64,000 bases of DNA, from positions 3,162,001-3,226,000 of the forward strand of contig NZ_JARUBN010000001.1 of assembly GCF_029626265.1 (NCBI RefSeq), in the 5' to 3' direction. The notes under the pieces are model-generated. The model was given only the letters and a program-made list of their open reading frames with translations. It did no database searches and was not told the DNA's origin. This DNA comes from Micromonospora sp. WMMD1102. GTDB taxonomy: Bacteria > Actinomycetota > Actinomycetes > Mycobacteriales > Micromonosporaceae. The stretch's first letter is position 1. The number at the start of each line of letters is the position of its first letter. Shown piece by piece: positions 43,850 to 52,014 of the stretch. A program made the position numbers and the translations under genes.

Positions 43850-46816
43850 ATGGCGCGATCGTTGGATCTCGATGAGCTGATCGAACACTGGACGTTGCTG
43901 GATGACGAGCGAGAGTTGATCGCGGGCAAGCGCGGGCCGACGAGGCTCGGGTTCGCGCTGGTGTTGAAGTTCTACATCCGGGTCGGCCGGTTTCCGCGCG
44001 GCCGTAGCGAGCTGCCGGGCGAAGCGGTCGAGTTCGTGGCTCGGCAGGTTGGCGTCGATAAGGGCGTGTTCGGGCTGTACGAGTGGTCGGGCCGCACGAT
44101 CGAGTACCACCGGGCGCAGATCCGGGCCCATCTGGGCTTCCGGGAGTGCGTGGTCGCTGACGCGGACAAGCTGACTGAGTGGCTCACCTCGAACGTGTGC
44201 GAGGCCGAGCGGCGCCCGGAGTTGGTCCGCGACGAGTTGCTCGGGCGGTGCCGGACGGAGCGGATTGAGCCGCCCGCGGCTGGGCGGATCGACCGGATCG
44301 TGCGCTCGGCGCTGCACCGGGCCGAGCAAACGCTGACCGCGCGGATCGCGGCCAGGCTTCCCGCCGACGTCGCCGATCGGCTGCGCGCCCTGGTTGCGGT
44401 CGAGGTCCCGGACGACGACACCGGCGAGGAGTCGGTGCTGGCGCTGATCAAGTCGGTGCCGGGCAACGTGAGCTTGGAGTCGATGCTCACCGAGATGCGC
44501 AAGCTGCGCGCGGCCCGGGCGATCGGCCTGCCGGGCGACCTGTTCGCCGACGTCGCCCCACGGGTGCTCGCCTCGTGGCGTGCCCGCGCGTTGGTGGAGT
44601 CCCCGTCGCACCTGCGCGATCACCCTGAGCCGCTGACATTGACCCTGCTCGCGGCGCTGCTGCATACCCGGCTGCGGGAGATCACCGACATCCTGGTCGA
44701 GCTGCTGATCTCCACGGTTCACCGGATCGGCGCCCGCGCGGACCGGAAGGTCACCGAGGAACTGGTCAACGCGCTCAAGCGGGTCACGGGCAAGGAGAAC
44801 CTACTGTTCGCGATCGCCGAGGCATCGCTCGACCGGCCCGACGACGCCGTACGCGAGGTCGTCTACCCGGCGGTATCCGGCGGCGAGCAGACGCTGCGGG
44901 AGTTGGTCCACGAGTTCAAGACCAAGGGCCCGGTCTACCGGCGGACCGTGCAGACCACGCTGAAGGCGTCCTACTCCAACCACTACCGGCGCGGCCTTGT
45001 CGAGCTGCTCGAGATGCTCGAGTTCAGGTCGAACAACGCCACCCACCGGCCGGTCCTCGATGCCCTGGACCTGGTCAAACGGCACGCCGACGCCCGGCTC
45101 ACCTACTACCCGGCCGGGGAGAGCGTGCCCTCCCACAAGGGCGTGCTCGGCGACTGGACCACCCTGGTGTTCAAGGACGCAGGCAAGGCCGGCCGGCGGG
45201 TGGTCCGCAGCGTGTACGAGATCTGCACCTTCCAAGCGCTGCGCGAGCAACTGCGCTGCAAGGAGATCTGGGTCGTCGGCGCCGACAAGTGGCGCAACCC
45301 CGACCAGGACCTCCCGCACGACTTCGAGGCCCACCGTGACGCCCGCTACGCCGCCCTGCGCAAACCGCTCGACCCGACCGCGTTCAGCGACCAGTTGCGC
45401 GAGGAGATGCGCGACGAGCTGGCCGCGCTCGACGCCGGCCTGCCGAAGCTGGCCTGGCTGGAGATCGCCGACCGGGGCAAGAACGGGGCGATCAAGCTGA
45501 CCGATCTGGACGCCGCGCCGGAACCGCGAAACCTGCGCCGTCTCAAGAACGAGGTCCGCACCCGGTGGGGCACGGTTCCGCTGATCGACATGCTCAAGGA
45601 AGCGGTGCTGCGCACCGGCTGCCTCGCCGGTGTGACCGGCACTGCCGGGCGCGGCGAACTCGCGCCTGAGGTGCTCGCGGAACGGTTGTTGCTGGCGATC
45701 TACGCGTACGGCACCAATACCGGGATCCGGGCGATCGCCGGGAGCGCCCAGCACGGGCACGGCGAGGACGACATCCGCTATGTGCGGCGCCGGTACCTGA
45801 CCGTCGAGGTCGCCCGAACGATCGCGACCGAGATCGCCAACGCCACCTTCGCGGCCCGGGTGAAGACCGTCTGGGGCGCCGGCTCCACCGCCGTGGCCAG
45901 CGACTCGACGCACTTCGGCGCGTTTGACCAGAACATCTTCACCGAGTGGCACTCCCGCTACGGCGGCCGTGGTGTGCTCATCTACTGGCACGTCGAGCGC
46001 AAGAGCATGGCCATCCGCTCCCAGCTCATCTCCTGCACCGCGTCTGAGGTCGCCGCGATGGTCGAGGGCGCGATGCGGCACGGCACGACCATGGAGGTCG
46101 AGGGCAACTACGTCGACTCCCACGGCCAGTCCGAGGTCGGTTTCGGCATCACCCGCCTGCTCGGCTTCGACCTGCTCCCCAGGATCAAGCGGATCAACAA
46201 GGTCCGGCTCTACCGCCCGGCCGCCGGCGAACCCGACGCCTATCCACGGCTCATGCCAGCGCTGTCGCGGCCGATCCGGTGGGACATCATCGCCGAGCAG
46301 TACGACCAGATGATCAAATACGCGACCGCGACCGCGATCCGGTCCGGCACCGCTTCCACGGAGGCGATCCTGCGCCGCTTCACCCGGACCAACGCGATCC
46401 ACCCCACCTACCAGGCGATAATCGAGGTCGGCCGCGCCCAGCGCACCATCTTCGTCGCCCGCTACCTGCGTAACCGCGACCTGCAACGCGAGATCAACGA
46501 GGGCCTCAACGTCGTCGAGTCGTGGAACCGGGCCAACAGCGTCATCTTCTACGGCAAGGGCGGCGACATCGCCACCAACCGCCGCGACGAGCAGGAACTC
46601 TCCGTGCTTTGCCTGCGCGTGCTGCAGGCCGCGCTGGTCTACATCAACACCCTCATGGTCCAAGACGTCCTCGCTGACGACGAGTGGGCCGCCCAGCTCA
46701 CCGACGCCGACCTGCGCGGCCTGACCCCACTGTTCTGGACCCACGTCGCCCCGTACGGGGAAGTCAAGCTCGACATGACCAGCCGCCTCGCGCTCAGCGG
46801 TTCACCGCGATCCTGA
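43850..46816 (+). CDS. tnpA: Tn3-family transposase, full length
   Basis: This 988-aa protein has the full Tn3 layout: N-terminal DUF4158 region (MARSLDLDELIEHWTLLDDE; RGPTRLGFALVLKFYIRVGR) and C-terminal DDE_Tnp_Tn3 domain. The catalytic residues are Asp685 in AVASDSTHFGAFDQN, Asp756 in NYVDSHGQSEVGFG and Glu890 in NVVESWNRANSVIFYGKGGD. It starts 87 bp inside the left TIR. It is intact, so it could mobilise this element and possibly other copies with similar ends. Its sequence class differs from the truncated tnpA at 8400-9514. Confidence 0.95.
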   Translation: MARSLDLDELIEHWTLLDDERELIAGKRGPTRLGFALVLKFYIRVGRFPRGRSELPGEAVEFVARQVGVDKGVFGLYEWSGRTIEYHRAQIRAHLGFRECVVADADKLTEWLTSNVCEAERRPELVRDELLGRCRTERIEPPAAGRIDRIVRSALHRAEQTLTARIAARLPADVADRLRALVAVEVPDDDTGEESVLALIKSVPGNVSLESMLTEMRKLRAARAIGLPGDLFADVAPRVLASWRARALVESPSHLRDHPEPLTLTLLAALLHTRLREITDILVELLISTVHRIGARADRKVTEELVNALKRVTGKENLLFAIAEASLDRPDDAVREVVYPAVSGGEQTLRELVHEFKTKGPVYRRTVQTTLKASYSNHYRRGLVELLEMLEFRSNNATHRPVLDALDLVKRHADARLTYYPAGESVPSHKGVLGDWTTLVFKDAGKAGRRVVRSVYEICTFQALREQLRCKEIWVVGADKWRNPDQDLPHDFEAHRDARYAALRKPLDPTAFSDQLREEMRDELAALDAGLPKLAWLEIADRGKNGAIKLTDLDAAPEPRNLRRLKNEVRTRWGTVPLIDMLKEAVLRTGCLAGVTGTAGRGELAPEVLAERLLLAIYAYGTNTGIRAIAGSAQHGHGEDDIRYVRRRYLTVEVARTIATEIANATFAARVKTVWGAGSTAVASDSTHFGAFDQNIFTEWHSRYGGRGVLIYWHVERKSMAIRSQLISCTASEVAAMVEGAMRHGTTMEVEGNYVDSHGQSEVGFGITRLLGFDLLPRIKRINKVRLYRPAAGEPDAYPRLMPALSRPIRWDIIAEQYDQMIKYATATAIRSGTASTEAILRRFTRTNAIHPTYQAIIEVGRAQRTIFVARYLRNRDLQREINEGLNVVESWNRANSVIFYGKGGDIATNRRDEQELSVLCLRVLQAALVYINTLMVQDVLADDEWAAQLTDADLRGLTPLFWTHVAPYGEVKLDMTSRLALSGSPRS

Positions 46817-46821
46817 GCCTG

Positions 46822-47061
46822 TTACCGGTCGGTGCGCAACAGCTCGACGGCCCGGTCGCGGTCGGCCTCGGTGGACAGCGTGTAGATCCGGGTGGTGTTG
46901 ACCGAGGCGTGCCCAAGCAACTCGGAGACGAGCACGAGGTCCGCGTCACCGCGCAGCAGGTCGGTGGCGAAGGTGTGCCGCAGGACGTGCGGGCTGAGGT
47001 CGTCGATGCCTGACCGCGCCGTGCCGCCGTGGCGCGCGGGCCGGCTCGGTGGCGGGGACAT
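46822..47061 (-). pseudogene. Tyrosine recombinase, C-terminal stub
   Basis: This 79-aa open frame includes [20 protein letters not shown] (His-Arg box) and [20 protein letters not shown] (His and nucleophilic Tyr), ending VELLRTDR. The core-binding domain and first catalytic Arg are absent. Some Tn3-family elements use a tyrosine recombinase (TnpI type) instead of a serine resolvase, so this is probably the truncated resolution enzyme. It is convergent with tnpA. The stretch to 47348 holds no recognisable gene. Confidence 0.8.
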
Positions 47062-47348
47062 CAGCGGGTGCCGTCACAGTCTTCGCCTTAATCGATGGAC
47101 GGGGCAGATGGCTCTCGACGAGATGGCCTTTCCGGTCAGCCCCGACTCAATCTACGCCGCTGTCCGAACTGGAACGCGCCAGCGGAGCCGGATCGTGTGG
47201 GCACGAGAACCAAACCCGATGCCCGAGCCGCGTCAAGAACCGTCAAGAACCCGGTTGACCCCTCGCGGCGCTACCGGTTCGACCCTCGACTGATCCGCGA
47301 GCCAGTCAACCCGGCCAGCCAGCGTCGCGGGTAGAGCGCGGATCCGAG

Positions 47349-48002
47349 TCACCACCCGGTGAACGCGGTCTCGAACCGCATCGGTGCGCCCACGTGCTCA
47401 AGGTAGCGGGAATCGTGGACGGTCACGGTGAATCCGGCGTTGGGCTGAAGCTCCGACGGCACTCTTAGCGCGCGGTGCTTCTCATCCTCCGGCATGTACC
47501 GAGGGTCCACACCCGGTGGCAGGTGCTGTGGCTCGCCGAGCTGGTAGGAGGCAATGATCTGTGCGGCGCGCCAGCAGAACTCGTCGGGATCTGGCTTGGT
47601 CATGATGTACGGCTTCCCGTCGCTGCTGCCCCACGCGCTGAAGCGGACGAGATATTTCCTTGCGATCAGCGGCTGGCATCGGTCATAGGAGCACCTCAGC
47701 TGTTCGTCCTCCTCTGTGGTGATGTCGATTTTCCGGCCGAGGGTGAGCTCCCACAGCTCGGTGAGCTCGTCGGTCAATGTCACCCGGTCGGCGATCGTGA
47801 CGCCCTCCTCACGCGAGACGTACAGTTGGTCCTCGTCCCAGAAGTAGCCGTGCTTCATGTTCTGCCAGGCTTCGAGGATCAGCTGCAGCGGGAACTCGGG
47901 CCCGGCGGGAAAGAAGAACGCGTCCGGGTTGATCAGCTGGATTCGGCCCTGGAGCGTGTTCCCACGGCAGGCGTCGAAGTGGATCAGGTACATCGTTGTC
48001 AT
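47349..48002 (-). CDS. Unknown cargo protein, divergent from the HEAT-repeat gene
   Basis: The ATG at 48002 (AGGA 7 nt upstream) gives a 217-aa protein, MTTMYLIHFDACRGNTLQGR. It has a mixed alpha/beta composition, many aromatic and acidic residues (FFFPAGPEFPLQLILEAWQN; MKHGYFWDEDQLYVSREEGV) and an Asp/Pro-rich C-terminal half (YIMTKPDPDEFCWRAAQIIA). It has no signal peptide or membrane helix. I do not recognise the family. Size and acidity would fit an immunity-type protein, but that is conjecture. It shares a 95-bp divergent promoter region with the HEAT-repeat gene. Confidence 0.7.
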   Translation of the reverse strand: MTTMYLIHFDACRGNTLQGRIQLINPDAFFFPAGPEFPLQLILEAWQNMKHGYFWDEDQLYVSREEGVTIADRVTLTDELTELWELTLGRKIDITTEEDEQLRCSYDRCQPLIARKYLVRFSAWGSSDGKPYIMTKPDPDEFCWRAAQIIASYQLGEPQHLPPGVDPRYMPEDEKHRALRVPSELQPNAGFTVTVHDSRYLEHVGAPMRFETAFTGW

Positions 48003-48097
48003 CGGATATCCTCGGGCGCTGTCGATGAGATCGAGCCACGATAGCTGAATGATCGAGCGGGACAGCCCGGCGATCAAACCTCGGCGATACTATCCAC

Positions 48098-49249
48098 ATG
48101 GAACAGTGCGACGCGATGAACGAAGTGGTGCAGCTCGCCGGTCCGGCACCGGTGGACGCCGCGCTGGTTCTGCCGTGGCTGGGTCAGCTCGTCGAGCACG
48201 ACGACGAGGACGTACGAGTGGCGGCGGTGAAAGCGCTCGCGGCCGGGTGGGCCGGTGACGCTGACGTGCTGCCGCTGGTCTACGGATGCGTCCTCAGCGA
48301 TCCATCCGAGGACATACAGTGTGATGCAGTCCGAGCGGTCGCCGACGGGTGGTCCGACGACCCGCGGACGCTGCCGTGGCTGCGTGAGTCCGCGACTGTT
48401 GACAGCAACTGGGTCGTCCGGGCCACTGCCGTGGAGGTCCTGGCGGAGCGCTGGCCTGCGGACCCACGCACCCTGCCGTTGTTGCGTCGCCGTGCCATCC
48501 ATGACGAGGTCATGTGGGTGCGGTCGGCCGCGGTCAAGGCTGTCGCGACGGCCGGTGCCATCCATCCGGACACCCTGCCATGGTTGTGTGCCCGAGGCGC
48601 CGAGGACCGCAGCTCCGAGGTTCGCAGCGCGGCGGTGCTCGCGGTCGCGTCCGGCTGGCTGGAGGACGCGGGCACCTTGCCGTGGCTGCGTGAGCGCGCC
48701 GCCGACGAGGCCAACGACGTGCGGAAGGCCGCGATCGAGGCGATCGGCCTCGGATGGGCGGGAGATCCCCGGTTGTTGCCGTGGTTGCGCCAGGTCGCCG
48801 ACACCGACCCGGACACGTCGGTCCGGACAGCGGCACTGCGGACTATCGCTGACGGCTGGAGCACCGACCCGGACAGCTTGCCGCTGGTGCACCGGCTGGC
48901 CACCACTGGTGACGACTGGCATTTGCGGAATGGCGCCGTTGAGGCGCTGCTGGCCGGCTGGCGCGACGATCCCCGGACCTGGCCCGCGCTGCGGGAACTC
49001 GCTACCAACAGCACGGAGAACGTCGACCGGATGATGGTGGCATGGAAGCTTGGCGAGGAATGGTCATCCGACCCACGTGCGGCGGCCCTACTACACGAGC
49101 TGGCCACCACGGACGATGACGTCTACGTGCGACAGTCCGCGCTGTCCGCGGTCAAGAGCGGCTGGCCCGACGATGCTGCGACCCTTCGGCTGCTACGCGA
49201 CCGCGCCACGACCGACGGCAGCGAGGAGTGTGTCAAGCCCCGGGTTTGA
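48098..49249 (+). pseudogene. HEAT-repeat protein, 3' end disrupted by an IS3 element
   Basis: The open frame of 383 aa consists of ten consecutive repeats of about 34 residues plus part of an eleventh. The consensus is roughly LPWLRERAxxDxxxxVRxAA followed by VxAxAxGWxxDPxT. Such GW..DP.TLP repeats are known from HEAT-like sensor regions of large bacterial NTPases, but no NTPase domain is present here. The native sequence stops at 49230, where the IS3 element enters; the last codons (CVKPRV) are from the IS. Ten intact repeats may still fold. It is divergent from the unknown gene at 47349-48002. Confidence 0.82.
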
Positions 49250-49260
49250 TGGAGAGTTGG

Positions 49261-50181
49261 TTAGTTGGTTTTCAGGGGTGCGGTGACCGGGTGGGTCATC
49301 GCGTGTAGCGCTTCGTGTTCGGCGGGTGGGATGTGGCCGAGTTCGCCGTGGAGCCTGCGGTTGTTGTACCAGTCGGTGTACTCGACGGTGGCCATCTCCA
49401 GGTCGTCGAGGCCGCGCCAGGGGCCCTTGTTGCGGACGAGTTCGGCCTTGTAGAGGGAGTTGAACGCCTCGGCCATCGCGTTGTCGAACGAGTCGCCCTT
49501 GGAGCCGACCGAGGCGACAGTGCCGGCCTCGGCGAGTCGTTGGGTGTAGCGAATCGCTCGATATTGGACTCCCCGGTCCGAATGGTGGACCAGTTCACGC
49601 AGGTCAGCGCCCTGACTCTCACGGCGCCAGATCGCCATCTTCAGCGCGTCGAGAGCCAGATCCGTGTAGAGCGACGTGGACACCTGCCAGCCGACGATCA
49701 TGCGGGAGTACACGTCGAGGACGAACGCGGCGTACACCCAGCCCACGCTGGTGCGCACGTAGGTCAGATCCGCGACCCACAGCTGGTTCGGATGTCGCGC
49801 GGTGAAGTCACGCTTGACCAGGTCACCCGGACGGCCGGTCTCGGCTGCCGGTCGGGTCGTACGCGGTGCTTTGTCGCGCAACAGCCCACGTAGCCCGGAC
49901 TCGCGCATCAGCCGCTCGACCGTGCACCGGGCCACCTCGACACCCTGGCGCCGCAGCTCGTGCCAGATCTTGCGAGCCCCGTACACGCCGTAGTTGGCCG
50001 CGTGGACCTGCTCGATCAGCGCGGTCAACTCCTCGTCACGCCGTGATCGGGCCGAGGCCGGGCGGGTCTTGGCGGCGTAGTAGGTCGACGGTGCGATCTC
50101 GGCTGGCGTACCTTGCAGCGCCCGCAGGACCGGCTGGACACCGTGTTCGGCCTTCTGGGAGTCGACGAAGTCGACCCTCAT
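49261..50181 (-). CDS. IS3-family transposase OrfB
   Basis: This 306-aa protein has the HTH_21 region NYGVYGARKIWHELRRQGVE and the rve integrase core. The Asp residues are in LWVADLTYVRTSVGWVY and LVHHSDRGVQYRAIRYTQRL, and the Glu in DNAMAEAFNSLYKAELVRN. The end WYNNRRLHGELGHIPPAEHE is typical of IS3. Its ATG overlaps the OrfA stop (ATGA). Confidence 0.95.
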   Translation of the reverse strand: MRVDFVDSQKAEHGVQPVLRALQGTPAEIAPSTYYAAKTRPASARSRRDEELTALIEQVHAANYGVYGARKIWHELRRQGVEVARCTVERLMRESGLRGLLRDKAPRTTRPAAETGRPGDLVKRDFTARHPNQLWVADLTYVRTSVGWVYAAFVLDVYSRMIVGWQVSTSLYTDLALDALKMAIWRRESQGADLRELVHHSDRGVQYRAIRYTQRLAEAGTVASVGSKGDSFDNAMAEAFNSLYKAELVRNKGPWRGLDDLEMATVEYTDWYNNRRLHGELGHIPPAEHEALHAMTHPVTAPLKTN

Positions 50182-50495
50182 CGCGACGGACGGTCCAGCT
50201 CCGCCGCGAAGAAACTCGCCGCGGAGCGCAGGATCTGGTTGGCCCGCCGCAGCTCACGCACTTCTCGTTCCAAAGCGGCGAGGCGTTCCGCGTCGCTGCT
50301 GGTGACGCCCGGACGGTCACCGACGTCGGTCTCGGCCTTCTTCACCCACCCACGCAACGCCTCCGGGTGCACCCCGAGCTGGCCAGCGATCCGCCGGATC
50401 GCCCCTACCGCGCTGGCTGGATCCCGACGGGCCTCGACCGCCAACCGGGTAGCACGCTCACGCAGCTCATCGCTGTACTTCTTCGGTGCGGGCAT
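50178..50495 (-). CDS. IS3-family transposase OrfA
   Basis: This 105-aa protein has an HTH (YSDELRERATRLAVEARRDP; IAGQLGVHPEALRGWVKKAE) and a C-terminal leucine-zipper-like segment LAALEREVRELRRANQILRS. It is coupled to OrfB by a 4-nt overlap. Confidence 0.93.
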   Translation of the reverse strand: MPAPKKYSDELRERATRLAVEARRDPASAVGAIRRIAGQLGVHPEALRGWVKKAETDVGDRPGVTSSDAERLAALEREVRELRRANQILRSAASFFAAELDRPSR

Positions 50496-50735
50496 AGCTA
50501 AATCTTCTCCCAGGTTTCGATGTCTCCATCAAACCCGGTGCGGAACAGTGCGCCGGGAGGCGGTCCGGCTCGCCGCCGAGCTGGCCGGGTAGCCCGCGGA
50601 GCGAGGCCGGGCCTGTCAAACAGGGCGGTGGCTTGGAGGATCTGTTCGCCTGCCTGGCAGCGTCCGGAGTGACTCATGAGTCAGCGGGATCTCAGCGCTG
50701 GCTGTCTTCGGCACGGCCTCGGCGGGCCGGTCGGT

Positions 50736-50868
50736 GAAGAACGCAAACCGAGCCTGGGCGGCCCGCGCTTGCCCGCGATCAGGTCCCCGCTCGTCGTCCA
50801 GTAGCGTTCAGTACTCGCAGTAGCGTCCAGTACTCGACAAGGTCATCGAGATCCAGCGATCGCGCCAT
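50736..50868 (-). pseudogene. tnpA: Inverted 5' fragment of a second tnpA copy
   Basis: Minus-strand reading from ATG 50868 gives MARSLDLDDLVEYWTLL, nearly the start of the intact tnpA (MARSLDLDELIEHWTLL). A 19-bp tandem duplication (50799-50817 and 50818-50836) breaks the frame. Nucleotide similarity then resumes through the region coding DDER...GKRGP and fades near 50736. Together with the adjacent end repeat it shows the right arm is a decayed mirror copy of the left arm. No gene is seen between 50551 and 50735. Confidence 0.82.
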
Positions 50869-50956
50869 GGCCGGACATCCTCGCGCACCCAACCCGGACC
50901 TCGCAGAGAGGCATCGACCGAAGCGCTCTCAGCGGTCCTGACCAGGACGAGCATCC

Positions 50957-50995
50957 CTCGTTTGCGGCTCGTGACACGTTTCTTACGAGCACCCC
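50957..50995 (-). repeat. Right terminal inverted repeat of the second Tn3-family transposon
   Basis: The complement begins GGGGTGCTCGTAAGAAACG and matches the left end at 37 of 39 positions. It is followed by the second GGCTG copy. Confidence 0.92.
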
Positions 50996-51094
50996 GGCTG
51001 GGGGCGTTGCTAACGAACGCGCGACCAGGGATCAAAAATTTGATCTAGAACCGGGTTCACGCGAGGGCACTGTGGTATCGGCGTGTGCCTACGG

Positions 51095-51989
51095 TTATGA
51101 CCGGCGGGGTGGGGTGATGTCGAGTAGCTCGGTTGCCTCGGCGACCGCGACGGCGCCGGGTTTGACGTAGCGGGCGGCGGTGCGCGGGTTACGCCAGCGA
51201 CCCTTGGCCATGATCAGGTGCAGGGTGGTATTAACCTCGCCGAGGTGGGTGGCCGCCGAGTGCCGGAGTTGGTGGAGATCCAGTCCCGGCGTGGTGGGGG
51301 CGCGGGTGTACTGGTCGAGCAGGATCCGGGCGCGGTCGTAGCCGAGCCGGGCCCGACCGGTGTGCGGGCAGATGTCCTTGGCCGGCGGACGGCGTGCGGG
51401 GCCGGGGCGGCGTTCGGAGAGGAAGACCGGGCCGCGAGTGCGGCCGCGGATGAGCCGGGGCAGCAGGTGCGCGGTTCCGGAGGCCCAGTACACATACTCG
51501 GTGTCGCCGCCTTTGGAGGTGACCTTGGCGCGGCGGGCGTCCAGTTCCAGGTCCTCGATGTCGATGCCGAGGATCTCGATGGCGCGACCGGCGGTCTCGT
51601 AGAGCATCCGCCACAGCGTCTTCTCCCGCAGCGGGATGTCCCGGCGGGTCAGCAGCCGCTCGACCGCGGCCCGGTCGACGGCGCGGGTGTGGTCGTGGAT
51701 TTCGCTGCGCCGCTCGACGCCGGCCGGCAGCGCGGGTGCGGGGTAACCGTTGCGGGCCGCCCAGGCGAGGAACGAGGCGACCGCGGCGCGGCGCTGGTTC
51801 CAAGTGGACGGCGCCGAGTTGCCCCATAGGGCGGTGAGCGCGTCGCCGAACTGGTCGCCGGTCGTGCTCGACAGCGGCCGGTCGGCGCCGAGCTCGCCGG
51901 CAACGGTCGAGGGTGCCGCCGTACGAGCGGCGGGTGGTGCGGGCCGTGCAGCGGGGTGAGGCGAGGAACGCGTCGATTGCGGCCCGCAC
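51095..51989 (-). pseudogene. Tyrosine recombinase/integrase with frameshift
   Basis: The GTG at 51989 gives MRAAIDAFLASPRCTARTTR and SYGGTLDR, then the frame shifts near 51905. The other frame continues AGELGADRPLSSTTGDQFGD through the catalytic domain (YETAGRAIEILGIDIEDLEL with the first Arg; DLHQLRHSAATHLGEVNTTL; KGRWRNPRTAARYVKPG with Tyr) to TAA at 51095. The full product would be about 298 aa. The catalytic half looks intact, and only the single shift prevents expression. An IS256 element lies immediately upstream. Confidence 0.82.
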
Positions 51990-52014
51990 GGTGGTGGTCT
52001 GATTGCGGTCATGG

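Larger units (their letters stand above)
49231..50547 (-). mobile_element. IS3-family insertion sequence inside the HEAT-repeat gene
   Basis: The 1,317-bp element has 25-bp imperfect inverted ends starting TGT and sharing CCGGGTTTGATGGAGA. It is flanked by GTG at 49228-49230 and 50548-50550, the 3-bp duplication usual for IS3. It encodes OrfA and OrfB on the minus strand. Confidence 0.88.
43724..50995. mobile_element. Tn3-family transposon with two left-type arms and cargo
   Basis: The 7,272-bp element has 39-bp inverted ends (43724-43762 and 50957-50995, beginning GGGGTGCT) that match at all but two positions. It is flanked by perfect 5-bp duplications GGCTG (43719-43723 and 50996-51000). 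Contents: intact tnpA, a recombinase stub, a divergent cargo pair, an IS3 element inside the cargo, and a right arm that is a degraded inverted copy of the left arm including the first codons of tnpA. The duplication shows the whole unit transposed as one. Confidence 0.92.

Noticed and set aside
47095..47334. Plus-strand ORF between the recombinase stub and the unknown cargo gene
   Set aside because: Low-complexity Arg/Pro product with no ribosome-binding site or recognisable motif.
50799..50836. Two-unit 19-bp tandem repeat as a CRISPR or iteron
   Set aside because: Only two adjacent units with no spacers; it is a duplication within the tnpA fragment.
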